64,000 bases of DNA from Photobacterium sp. CCB-ST2H9 (GCF_023151555.2 NZ_CP100425.1:1984001-2048000); one strand, 5' to 3'; shown: positions 56,027 through 63,635, counted from the first letter of the stretch. Numbers and translations: made by a program. Notes: a model not told the origin generated them from the letters alone.

Positions 56027-56524
56027 CTAATCAGTCGGACACAAATACGACCCGACCAACGGCACTTCCACTCTTTCAGCCGTTAAACTGCCTTCTACTT
56101 CAATGTTTAAAGGATTCGATGAAATTCTAGATTCTTCCACCGGCACGATCGAGTTTTGAATGTGGTATTGATAAATACCTCCCTCTTCAGGATATGAAAA
56201 CTCCATTCCAGATAAAATTTCGGTTTCTTCTTGTCGGAGTGCAAAACGACTACGAACTACAAAGTGATCAGCATGCTCTTCAACGTATTGTTCAAGCAAT
56301 TCAGCAAAGTCTTCGTAGCATTCAAACAGTAACATCTCATAATCGTATTGTGATCGATCGTCTCTGTTCAGTAACGGCTTGAAATATACATATGGCTGGC
56401 AACGAGTTTCACCTTGATAAAGCAGTTCGATACCTTCTTCGTTTTGCTCAGCGATGCTGAAATCACTTTTGCTAAGAATTAATGTTTGATCAAAATTGAT
56501 CAGGGTAATGGTTACATCATCCAT
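56027..56524 (-). CDS. hypothetical protein
   Basis: 165 residues, acidic and soluble, beta-rich. It begins with MDDVTITLINFDQTLILSKS. Tandem aromatic residues (QPYVYFKPLL, YDYEMLLFECYEDF) suggest a compact fold. No family recognised. It sits between IS remnants on both sides and has no visible attC. Confidence 0.55.
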   Translation of the reverse strand: MDDVTITLINFDQTLILSKSDFSIAEQNEEGIELLYQGETRCQPYVYFKPLLNRDDRSQYDYEMLLFECYEDFAELLEQYVEEHADHFVVRSRFALRQEETEILSGMEFSYPEEGGIYQYHIQNSIVPVEESRISSNPLNIEVEGSLTAERVEVPLVGSYLCPTD

Positions 56525-56599
56525 CGTTCATCTTCTTCTACTTGACCGGTTTGAATTCGATTGTTTTGACGCAGACAGCTCTCGACTACTCACCAGTAG

Positions 56600-56717
56600 A
56601 AAGGCTTTCCCACGCTTGGAAAGTCGGATGCCAGACTAGCCGGAGGTCACCATGTCACAATCTGTTTATAACATTGATTGATCCAAACATAGCTTTAAAA
56701 GTGTCTGTCCCGGCATT
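56600..56717 (+). mobile_element. IS110-family remnant 2 (internally deleted)
   Basis: Has the left hairpin region (AAAGGCTTTCCCACGCTTGG), CGGAGGTCACC and an ATG with MSQSVYNID, a TGA, SKHSF, and then jumps straight to GTGTCTGTCCCGGCATT. Nearly all of the transposase gene is deleted between a conserved left end and a conserved right-end motif. Confidence 0.7.
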
Positions 56718-56859
56718 CCTGACAGTTCCTCTGGAATTTCCTGTTATGCAATTGGCTGCCATAAATGCAACTATTTGGTGTCAAAATCAAACTATCGCTT
56801 GGTGGCAACTGTCTTTATTGAGACAATCCTCACCGTTATTTCTATACCAACGGACAACC

Positions 56860-57096
56860 ATGAAACTCTTAGTTCGCAACCTTGCACGCACGACAACCGA
56901 ACACGACATTCGCAAACTGTTTTCTGAATACGGTGCAGTCGCTGAATGCACTCTCGTTTTAGATCAGGAAACTGGTTTATCGAAAGGCTTTGCTTTCGTC
57001 GAAATGCCTGACGATTCAGAAGCAAAATCTGCGATTGCAGCACTGAATCTGACAAGCGTTGCCAAAAGCAAGATTCGAGTCAAAACAGCTCAATAA
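56860..57096 (+). CDS. small RNA-binding protein with one RRM domain
   Basis: 78 residues forming a single RNA-recognition motif. RNP2 is LLVRNLA and RNP1 is KGFAFVEM, both intact with the aromatic residues that stack on RNA. Such proteins are common, often cold-induced, in marine gammaproteobacteria and cyanobacteria. It has its own terminator. It is the only plus-strand gene in the cassette stretch. Confidence 0.9.
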   Translation: MKLLVRNLARTTTEHDIRKLFSEYGAVAECTLVLDQETGLSKGFAFVEMPDDSEAKSAIAALNLTSVAKSKIRVKTAQ

Positions 57097-57108
57097 AACA
57101 GATTCTTA

Positions 57109-57133
57109 AACCAGCTGAAAATGCTGGTTTTTT
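57109..57133 (+). terminator. Rho-independent terminator of the RRM gene
   Basis: AACCAGC, a 7-base loop and GCTGGTT followed by TTTT. It starts 12 bases after the stop codon. Confidence 0.85.
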
Positions 57134-57149
57134 ATTGCCCCAAAACTGC

Positions 57150-57273
57150 GTAACGCCTGGCAAAGGGGCTGGCAACGCATGACCATTCAACTCAAACACA
57201 ACAACCTTAATCACCGCAATTCAAAGCGACGGGAAACACCAAGCCCTGACAGTCCCTTTTGAGCCGGTGCTAT
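57150..57273 (-). other. attC recombination site, VCR type
   Basis: Read on the plus strand this stretch aligns almost end to end with the reverse complement of the V. cholerae VCR: GTAACGCC, AGGGGCTGGCAAC, AACTCAAACACAACAAC, CACCGC, GGGAAACACC and TGACAGTCCCTTTTGAG are in the same order and spacing. It lies 4 bases beyond the stop of the cassette gene at 57278, exactly where an attC belongs. This is the clearest evidence of a superintegron in the window. Confidence 0.85.
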
Positions 57274-57277
57274 GTGT

Positions 57278-57730
57278 TTACTCTACGTATTCTTGTTCAA
57301 ACACTATCCCGTTAAATGTATGCGTACAACACTTACAGAATGGTCGTAATGTTGACTCGTTTACTTCAGGATTAGTCACTTTCAGAATACCCAGTTCATC
57401 GACATATAAGCCACTGTAATAACTACTTTCACCAAGACGAACATAGTCTTGAGCACTATCAAATTCTAATGATACCAGCCAGTAGATGGGTTCTTTTTTA
57501 TCGAGCCTCGAAGCTGCCTCACTAAACACCACATCCCACTCATTTCCTACTTTAGAAAGAAGAAACTTAAACAGTGGCGTGTAATCTAAACCTCGCCTCA
57601 CTCCTTTTCTCATACCAAAAGCCGTATCTTTTCTTCGACTCTCTCGATAATCACCACCATGACAATGATAGACACCATGAGTTCTGGTATTAACCTTTCG
57701 ATATAAAGGATTCTTCTCAAACTTTTTCAC
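57278..57730 (-). CDS. hypothetical cassette protein
   Basis: 150 residues with a GTG start at 57730 preceded by GAGAGGCTGAG. The open frame runs on into the IS110 remnant, so a longer start would be artificial. Cysteines and histidines (GVYHCHGGDYRESRR; FCKCCTHTF) could bind a metal. Family not recognised. Followed directly by the VCR-type attC, so it is an integron cassette gene. Confidence 0.65.
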   Translation of the reverse strand: MKKFEKNPLYRKVNTRTHGVYHCHGGDYRESRRKDTAFGMRKGVRRGLDYTPLFKFLLSKVGNEWDVVFSEAASRLDKKEPIYWLVSLEFDSAQDYVRLGESSYYSGLYVDELGILKVTNPEVNESTLRPFCKCCTHTFNGIVFEQEYVE

Positions 57731-57753
57731 CTCAGCCTCTCGAACACAGAATG

Positions 57754-57866
57754 AATGACATGGACTCCCCCTCTTTTGGCTTTGCCACAATTGGAAAGTC
57801 TGATTACAAAATTCTGAAAGACCAACATGTCACAATCTATTTATAGTATTGATTTATCGTAATATA
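57754..57866 (+). mobile_element. IS110-family remnant 3
   Basis: Left end AATGACATGGACTCCC and the hairpin region CTTTGCCACAATTGGAAAG, then an ATG with MSQSIYSIDLS and a stop. In this copy the codon after the catalytic Asp is TTA (Leu), unlike the TGA of the other copies. It ends within about 55 bases of the ATG, against an attC-like site. Confidence 0.65.
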
Positions 57867-57867
57867 T

Positions 57868-58014
57868 TTTCAGCTGTCACGGTGAGGGTTATACATCTAC
57901 ACCCAATTAAGGTGTGAGCAACGCTGTCACGAAACTAAACCATTGTGCCTTCAACGCCGAACCTAAGCTTGAACTGAATGAAAATATCAAGTGTTGGGAA
58001 TCACTCTTAAATGC
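57868..58014 (-). other. attC-like recombination site
   Basis: On the minus strand: ATTTAAGAGTGATTCCCAAC, TTTTCATTCAGTTCAAGC, TTAGG, then AGCGTTGCTCACACC, TTAATTGGG, the layout of Vibrio attC sites. The R' end is degenerate (GGGTGTAG instead of GGGCGTTA). It starts a few bases after the stop of the GIY-YIG cassette gene and abuts IS110 remnant 3. Confidence 0.6.
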
Positions 58015-58018
58015 TTTA

Positions 58019-58454
58019 TTATACTTTAGCTTTATTCCACGGACTTGAGTACGCTGATATTAAATAGCTTTCTAAGGGATCGATTACTTCTTTTGCATAC
58101 ATCCCAAAATAGATATCGATTTTCCCATGCTTTTCAATCGCTTTCATCGTTTCAGGAAACATATGCTCTTCCCAGTGTTTTGTTGGTGCTTTTCCTTGAA
58201 GTGACGACCTCAAGCCTCCTAAATGCTGCTTGAATCTTTTACGTAGACTAGGATTCTCCGCGCGCAAACCGTATAAGCCAAAATACAAGGGAATAATATT
58301 GTCACCCTCTTTTATTGTCCATGCATACACACCAGAGCCGACCCTATTCAACCGATGAACATCCATAGTCGTTAATACTAAAGCTGTGACCATCAAATGT
58401 AATACTCAACTTCGGTGTTGGGAAAAAACCGTGTTTGATTGGCTCAAATTCCAT
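58019..58454 (-). pseudogene. GIY-YIG nuclease-like cassette gene with a frameshift
   Basis: The C-terminal frame has GSGVYAWTI, LYFGLYG, LRKRFKQHLGG and DPLESYLISAYSSPWN, which fit the GIY-YIG core, its arginine region and the catalytic glutamate region. A well-placed ATG (58454, with AAGGAGCT upstream) opens MEFEPIKHGFFPTPKLSITF in a different frame that stops after 36 codons. A single-base shift near 58350 would join the two. Either the gene is disrupted, or the base call is wrong; no strong slippery site is seen. Confidence 0.65.
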
Positions 58455-58530
58455 TTTATAGCTCCTTTTTTTAAGAGAGTTTTCTTAACATGTCGATAGT
58501 TTTCGTATTGTTTTGAATGTGAGCATAACG

Positions 58531-58790
58531 AATGACATGGACTCCCTATACTCAGACTTTGCCACAATTGGAAAGTCTGACTCTTAATCACCGGAGGTCA
58601 CCATGTCAACATCTGTTGATGGCATTGATTGAGCCAAACAGAGCTCCAGTATCCACGGTGAGGAGCACCAAAGCCGGCTGTTGATCCACAAAATAATAAC
58701 GCGCTCAAAAGTCCTTGAAACTTTGCAAACATGCCATCCGCCATCATCGGCATGAAAGCCTGCGGAACAAAGGTGCCCGTCCCGATATTT
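58531..58790 (+). mobile_element. IS110-family remnant 4
   Basis: Left end AATGACATGGACTCCC, a hairpin (TCAGACTTT/AAAGTCTGA), GGAGG, then an ATG with MSTSVDGID, TGA, AKQSSSIHGEEHQSRLLIHK and ITRSKVLETL before decay near the equivalent of ANMPPAIIGMEACG. It jumps to GTGCCCGTCCCGATATTT. Defective and internally deleted. Confidence 0.75.
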
Positions 58791-58923
58791 GCAATGGTTT
58801 TCAAGTGGCTGTCCCCGTCATGAACTGTAAAAATCTCGCGTCTTTTCCTCTTTTGATCAACAAGCAGAGCAACGGCCACCTTATCTACGCATGTCTACGC
58901 AAAAGGAAAGGTCCAAAGCCGCT

Positions 58924-59220
58924 TTAATCACATTGTTCAACAAAGGCCCAACGAGATGCGCTTGTCATCGTTCCGTTCAGTTTTACTTTTTCTTTCGCTG
59001 CAATTTCAGTAATACCGAGTGATTGTGCGTTCGCTTTCAGATATTTCCCAAATTGTGCATTCCAGGAGACAGAAGGCGGTACTTTCTTATTCTGGTGAAA
59101 ACCACCCATGTAATTTTCAATAATATCAGTGGTTAGTACAGATGGAAGTTGATTTTCATGCATCTCAGCAAGGACATCCTTTAATCGGTTCATATCTACA
59201 GAAATATGTTCAGCCATCAT
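58924..59220 (-). CDS. hypothetical cassette-type protein
   Basis: 98 residues if the ATG at 59220 (AGGTA upstream) is used; the frame extends 24 bases further. Soluble and helical, with NRLKDVLAEMHENQLPSVLT and an SRWAFVEQCD end. No family recognised. It is placed between IS110 remnants 4 and 5. Confidence 0.55.
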   Translation of the reverse strand: MMAEHISVDMNRLKDVLAEMHENQLPSVLTTDIIENYMGGFHQNKKVPPSVSWNAQFGKYLKANAQSLGITEIAAKEKVKLNGTMTSASRWAFVEQCD

Positions 59221-59237
59221 TACCTGCCTGTTCTTGA

Positions 59238-59475
59238 TGTACATTCACGTTTCCTCAACAGATTTCACCACACTGGGTCAGTCTGACGAAGAAATCTTTG
59301 GTGGTCTTCATATCACAATCGGCCAACGTATTCATAAAGTTGAATACAACTTCAATGTCCGGCTGGGAGGCGCATCTCGCCTTTCTTCAGTAACCGCCCT
59401 CTTCCATGACTGTCCCGCCATTCAACAAGTGATATTGCTTCGGCTTCCCACTTTAGGTGCCTGTCCCGATATTTA
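59238..59475 (+). mobile_element. IS110-family remnant 5 (most diverged)
   Basis: Base-by-base similarity to the other copies is visible through CACCACACTGGGTCAGTCTGA, GGTGGTCTTCATATCACAAT and onward to a CTTCAATGTCC equivalent of the CTTCAGTATCC stretch. The ATG and frame are lost. It ends in GGTGCCTGTCCCGATATTT, 9 bases before the stop of the next gene. Confidence 0.55.
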
Positions 59476-59483
59476 CTGCCTTG

Positions 59484-59921
59484 TCATACGAATTCTATCT
59501 CTTGGTTTGGCCATTGGTAGCCCCAAACTCTTAATGACTCACCCTCAATACTAAAGGGAATGCAATTACTCTTGAGAAGGCTGATAAAGTACTCGGTATT
59601 GTCCGTGACTTTATCAGGCAGCACATGGCCCCGATGTTCTTTATTAATTGGATATATTTCGAGCCACTCAATATATTTGTATTCTGGAAGATGGTAGTAC
59701 CAGTCACCATCCCATTGAGGTTCGACTTCTCGTTTATCCCTTAGGCAGCGTACACGCCAAACAGGTTTACGCTCAGTCTCTTCGAGCATCAAAGTTCGGA
59801 GCTTTTCCCATTTCGTGTTGTTCATAACTTTTATAAGAGATTCACTAATGATATAGCGCTCTAATCTTCTGCGATCTTTGAGCTGATCTTCAGTATCCAT
59901 AATTCGTATTCCGAATGACAT
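59484..59921 (-). CDS. DUF6678-like cassette protein
   Basis: 145 residues from the ATG at 59921, or 138 from one at 59900 preceded by GGAATACG. The pattern TKWEKLRTLML, PVWRVRCL, QWDGDWYYHLPEYKYIEWLEI and the end RVWGY looks like the DUF6678 family of small proteins often found in mobile contexts. The ATG at 59921 lies in the conserved end of the IS110 remnant next to it. It lies tightly between remnants 5 and 6. Confidence 0.6.
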   Translation of the reverse strand: MSFGIRIMDTEDQLKDRRRLERYIISESLIKVMNNTKWEKLRTLMLEETERKPVWRVRCLRDKREVEPQWDGDWYYHLPEYKYIEWLEIYPINKEHRGHVLPDKVTDNTEYFISLLKSNCIPFSIEGESLRVWGYQWPNQEIEFV

Positions 59922-60107
59922 GAATTTCCCCCTATCAGGCTTTGCCACACTTTGAAAGCCTGACTCTTAATCACCAGAGGTCACCATGACAAAATTTGTT
60001 TATGGCATTGATTGAGCCAAACATAGCTTCAGTATCCACGGCAAGGATCATCAAGGCAGATGTTGATCCACAGAACTGCTAACAAAAGTGTCTGTTCCAG
60101 TATTTTT
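59914..60107 (+). mobile_element. IS110-family remnant 6
   Basis: Left end AATGACATGAATTTCCCCC, hairpin (TCAGGCTTTG/GAAAGCCTGA), AGAGG, then MTKFVYGID, TGA, AKHSFSIHGKDHQGRC and a jump to GTGTCTGTTCCAGTATTTTT. It ends 5 bases before the stop of the HNH nuclease gene of the Zorya locus. Confidence 0.7.
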
Positions 60108-60111
60108 AATC

Positions 60112-61239
60112 TTATCTAGTAGTGGACTTTTTGTTCTTTCCAAAAAAGCTTAATGCTTCCTCTAAAGACAAGATAGTCCAACCAGCCACCTCCACTGGAT
60201 CAGACAAAACGATACCGAACTTCCTTTGAAGCCAAGCCAGCTCCAAAAGAAGAGGTGAGGTGCGATCAGGTACATTTAGTAAGTACCCGACTTCAGGAAC
60301 TGTATAACCTTTCTTTTCACAATGATTTAAAACACCATGCAAAGAGAGGTCTGCTTTTCTCTTCACCGTATTCCAGTCACAATTTGCATAGACATTTTGC
60401 TCACCTCGTAAACGATTTATTGTTAACATATCTTCATGTTTAATAAACATATGGCCATGAAATGGTTCTTTCCTATGACAATCAGCACAGAGTGCTATAA
60501 GATTTTGAGGTGAATTATCTGACTTTTCACGATTGCGATGATGTACATGTAGCAATCTTTTAGCTTCTTTTAAATCAACTGAACAATATTGACAAACATA
60601 GTTTGATTTTTTTCTGATATCTGCTGACACGCTTTCCCAGTCTTCTGAGTATCCTTTTTTTGCTAAAGAAGCATACTGTTTGGGCAGCTTTCTAAACAAA
60701 GAGCTATAGGTGGAAAAGAACTCTTCAATGTCAAATTGATTAACTATTTCGTTTCTTTCACTAACTGTTGCATTAGCAGAACCTTGGTAATTCAAATGAT
60801 TCAAACAAAGCTTACATACATTTAATCCAGCCGTTCCCTCTAGAAATTGTTTGTTCGCACCATGACCATAAATAGGAAATTCACCAGAAAAATTATTCGT
60901 GATTTTATAGCGTTCTTCAAAACTATTTTTTCTTCTCATTTCATCTAACTTTGTACAATCTGCCACATGAAACTTGTTACCCTCTGAACCATCAAGTAAA
61001 GCTTTTTCAACTTTAAAGCCATGATCAGGAATAAAAAGTATAACTTGTCGTCCTTTTACACTAAGAATTCCTTCCTCAGAAGTTAAATCCTCTATATCAA
61101 CGTCAATCCCACTTTCGAGTTCATCATCAAACTCTATATCTCCATCTTGCCAAACTGTTCCAATGTCAAAATCTGTAACTTCAGCCCCCATTTGATGAAC
61201 ACGCGCCCAAAGAGAAGATAAATCGACGTTGAGTTTCAT
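60112..61239 (-). CDS. zorE: HNH endonuclease, Zorya type II effector ZorE
   Basis: 375 residues. A classical HNH motif lies near residues 210-265: YVCQYCSV (first zinc pair), HVHHRNREKSDN, then NLIALCADCHRKEPFHGH (second pair and final His). The N-terminal 120 residues are acidic and unknown, and a further CKLC pair lies near residue 140. Its ATG overlaps the zorB stop by 4 bases. In type II Zorya, ZorE is the nuclease effector that works with the ZorAB membrane motor to stop phage. The assignment rests on the gene order and HNH motif. Confidence 0.82.
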   Translation of the reverse strand: MKLNVDLSSLWARVHQMGAEVTDFDIGTVWQDGDIEFDDELESGIDVDIEDLTSEEGILSVKGRQVILFIPDHGFKVEKALLDGSEGNKFHVADCTKLDEMRRKNSFEERYKITNNFSGEFPIYGHGANKQFLEGTAGLNVCKLCLNHLNYQGSANATVSERNEIVNQFDIEEFFSTYSSLFRKLPKQYASLAKKGYSEDWESVSADIRKKSNYVCQYCSVDLKEAKRLLHVHHRNREKSDNSPQNLIALCADCHRKEPFHGHMFIKHEDMLTINRLRGEQNVYANCDWNTVKRKADLSLHGVLNHCEKKGYTVPEVGYLLNVPDRTSPLLLELAWLQRKFGIVLSDPVEVAGWTILSLEEALSFFGKNKKSTTR

Positions 61240-61943
61240 GACTCTTCCCCTTGTAAAATCTGTTTAATCTGAATATCCGCATTAGTTAACACACGAAAGC
61301 TTACCCTTCGTGATCTCACTTTATTCTCTGTACCATTTTCATCATAAATTAACTTTGATGAGGATAAGCCAACTGCTGAAAAATGACTTTTCACCCAAAC
61401 ACTATAATTACTGGTGATTTTTAAACTATACACATATCTAAGCACTGACCTAGTTCTTTCTTGAGATAAACGCATATTTTCAAAATATGCATCATCAGCG
61501 TTTAAAGAGTTCCAATCACTGCTCGTATGCCCTTCTATCCTAATTTCATTAATAGATTCTTTAAATGGCATTAAGATAGTCATATATCTTGGGAAAAATT
61601 CATCGAGTAGACTCCTATAATCGGGGCTAAGCATTGAACTTCCTTCCTTAAATAAGACTTCCGGGGCTTTAAAAGTAAATGTCAATGTGTCTTCATCAAT
61701 ATCAGCATTCCACCTAGATAAGTCTTGGCTAAACTCCGTCTGCAATGCTTCATATATAGCCACCTGATTGTCTTGATATGCTACTGCGACTTCCTTTATT
61801 TTATCTCTCTCCTTGAATGCATTCTGCATCAACGCAATAGCAATAAATAAGAAAACCATCATTAGTCCGGCCATTAGATCTGACACAGATAACCAATGGG
61901 ACTCATCCTGTTCTGAACTCTTTCTATCAAATACTGTTGACAT
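61236..61943 (-). CDS. zorB: Zorya protein ZorB (MotB/OmpA-like)
   Basis: 235 residues. The N-terminus has a short cytoplasmic stretch, then HWLSVSDLMAGLMMVFLFIA, a single membrane helix preceded by the Asp of SDL that corresponds to the proton-handling aspartate of MotB-like stators. A periplasmic OmpA-like peptidoglycan-binding domain follows (IRIEGHTSSDW, MRLSQERTRSVLRYVY). It should anchor the ZorA5B2-type motor to the cell wall. It is 9 bases downstream of zorA and overlaps zorE. Confidence 0.88.
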   Translation of the reverse strand: MSTVFDRKSSEQDESHWLSVSDLMAGLMMVFLFIAIALMQNAFKERDKIKEVAVAYQDNQVAIYEALQTEFSQDLSRWNADIDEDTLTFTFKAPEVLFKEGSSMLSPDYRSLLDEFFPRYMTILMPFKESINEIRIEGHTSSDWNSLNADDAYFENMRLSQERTRSVLRYVYSLKITSNYSVWVKSHFSAVGLSSSKLIYDENGTENKVRSRRVSFRVLTNADIQIKQILQGEES

Positions 61944-61952
61944 CTATCCCAC

Positions 61953-63635
61953 CTACGCTTGTTGAGCAACGATATCAGACATTTTTTTGACCAACCGGCT
62001 ATAGTCCTCTGTAAAACGTCCACTAATCGAGGTCAATGCTGTCCCCATTGACTGCAATACTTTCTCGATTTCTTCTCCCATTGTTTGGTCAATCATGTTC
62101 ACTTGTTTTTGAACCGACTCTCCGGTGTTAGATAGAGCTTCTTCTATTGTTTTTTCCAATCCAGCGAATATTCGGTCAGCTTGTTTTCTATGTTCTAATG
62201 CTTGTTCTTCAATGGTAGATGATAAACTGTTTTTCATTTGTTCCATACTGTCAGAAAATGAAATCCTTACCTTTTCCGTATCCTGAATGATTTGTTCGCT
62301 TGCTTCTCTATAATTACTATTAAGTGTTTTGCTACCTTGCTGAATTTCTAAAATCAAGCTATGCATTTGACTGTTTATATCTTCTAAAGTTTTTGCAAAC
62401 CTCTCTTTAATCTCTTCACTCGAATTTGCTGTCGCCTGGGCTGATTCTGTTAATGCCGCACGTGTTCGATCGACCGTATCTCTATAATTTTCAGCGCCTT
62501 CAGATATAACAGCCTTTATGTGCTCGCTACTTTCAACAATTCCGACGGCTAACTTATCACTTGCCTCTCTCGCTCCTGAAATCGCTAATTCAATTTGTCC
62601 TCTGATTTCTGGCACAGCTTCTACTGCTTTATCTCTAACATCTTTAAAGGCATTTAAATGACTATCAAGTTCTTGAATTTGGTGTTGATTCACTTCCATA
62701 ATTTGCTTAAGGACACTCATAGTCTCTGGTATATTTTGGGCTTCTCGACTGATATTTGAAACTGATTCCTCAGTTTTAGCAATAGCTAAAACTCCCAGAT
62801 CGTATTGTAATTTCATGTCGTTCAATTGATTTTTGTAATTCTCTTGCCAAATAACTAGTTCTTTCACTGCTTCATTTAGATCTGAAAAATTCTTTCCAAA
62901 TTGTTCGGTGAGCTTGCTATTGAAGTCCTGAATTACTTGCTTTAATGCATCAATAACTTGTTCTGTCGCCGATTTAGACATCATATCAGCAAATTCTTGT
63001 AACTTCAGCCATAGTTCTTTTTCAAATTCATTAAATGTGTTCTGCTGTGATTTGGAAATAGATAGTAATTCTGTCGTGTTTTTTGTTATTAGATCAAGAA
63101 AAATCCCATTATTCTTATAATTTTCGTTAATATCAGATCGGGTTAGTTTTATCTGACCGACTAAGCTTGCTTCATCATTCTCTGAGATAGACTTTCTTAG
63201 CAGTGATATACCATCCAATTGTTGATTCATAACTTTATAAAGGTCAACAATATCTATATCTTCTTCAATGGTTCCACCATCTTCAACTTTACTTAGTACA
63301 CCCGACGAGATGAAAACTTTATAAATAATAGAAAGTAACATCCCCGCTAGACTAGTTATAAATGCCGTTTTTAATCCTTCTAGTAGCGGACCAACACTAT
63401 TATCAATATCACTTGTATCAAAGTCGAGTAATCCTGAGATAATCCCTGTGAAAGTACCCAATATACCTAAGGATGTAAGTAAAGTAGGCGTGTAATTTGT
63501 GAATGCATGATGCTTATCTGATTTCTTCCATAGTAAAGATAAACAAAAAATAAAAACTAAAGTAACCAGAAAAAAATCAGTAATCGAAGATGCATTAACA
63601 CCTTTCAAATAAAATTCAAAAATAGAAGTTAACAT
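61953..63635 (-). CDS. zorA: Zorya protein ZorA (MotA/ExbB-like with long coiled-coil tail)
   Basis: 560 residues. The first 120 residues have three hydrophobic helices, including TSLGILGTFTGIISGLLDF and GLKTAFITSLAGMLLSIIYK, the MotA/TolQ/ExbB channel signature. From about residue 190 to the end the protein is an almost unbroken heptad-like coiled coil rich in Glu, Gln and Ser, as in the cytoplasmic tail of ZorA that senses phage. First gene of zorA-zorB-zorE. The operon is AT-rich relative to the core genes, in line with horizontal transfer. Confidence 0.88.
   Translation of the reverse strand: MLTSIFEFYLKGVNASSITDFFLVTLVFIFCLSLLWKKSDKHHAFTNYTPTLLTSLGILGTFTGIISGLLDFDTSDIDNSVGPLLEGLKTAFITSLAGMLLSIIYKVFISSGVLSKVEDGGTIEEDIDIVDLYKVMNQQLDGISLLRKSISENDEASLVGQIKLTRSDINENYKNNGIFLDLITKNTTELLSISKSQQNTFNEFEKELWLKLQEFADMMSKSATEQVIDALKQVIQDFNSKLTEQFGKNFSDLNEAVKELVIWQENYKNQLNDMKLQYDLGVLAIAKTEESVSNISREAQNIPETMSVLKQIMEVNQHQIQELDSHLNAFKDVRDKAVEAVPEIRGQIELAISGAREASDKLAVGIVESSEHIKAVISEGAENYRDTVDRTRAALTESAQATANSSEEIKERFAKTLEDINSQMHSLILEIQQGSKTLNSNYREASEQIIQDTEKVRISFSDSMEQMKNSLSSTIEEQALEHRKQADRIFAGLEKTIEEALSNTGESVQKQVNMIDQTMGEEIEKVLQSMGTALTSISGRFTEDYSRLVKKMSDIVAQQA

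Noticed and set aside
58406..58879. Minus-strand open frames opposite IS110 remnant 4
   Set aside because: They are reverse-strand readings of the remnant. Similar N-terminal residues (WQS...SPCHS) recur at other remnants only because the element end recurs.
55390..60030. TGA in the IS110 copies as a recoded or selenocysteine codon
   Set aside because: No SECIS-like element follows, one copy has Leu there, and all copies are truncated downstream, so a plain nonsense mutation in a common ancestor is simpler.
55319..60107. Regularly spaced repeats as a CRISPR array
   Set aside because: Repeats are 110-450 bases long and unevenly spaced, with genes between them. They read as transposase remnants and attC sites.
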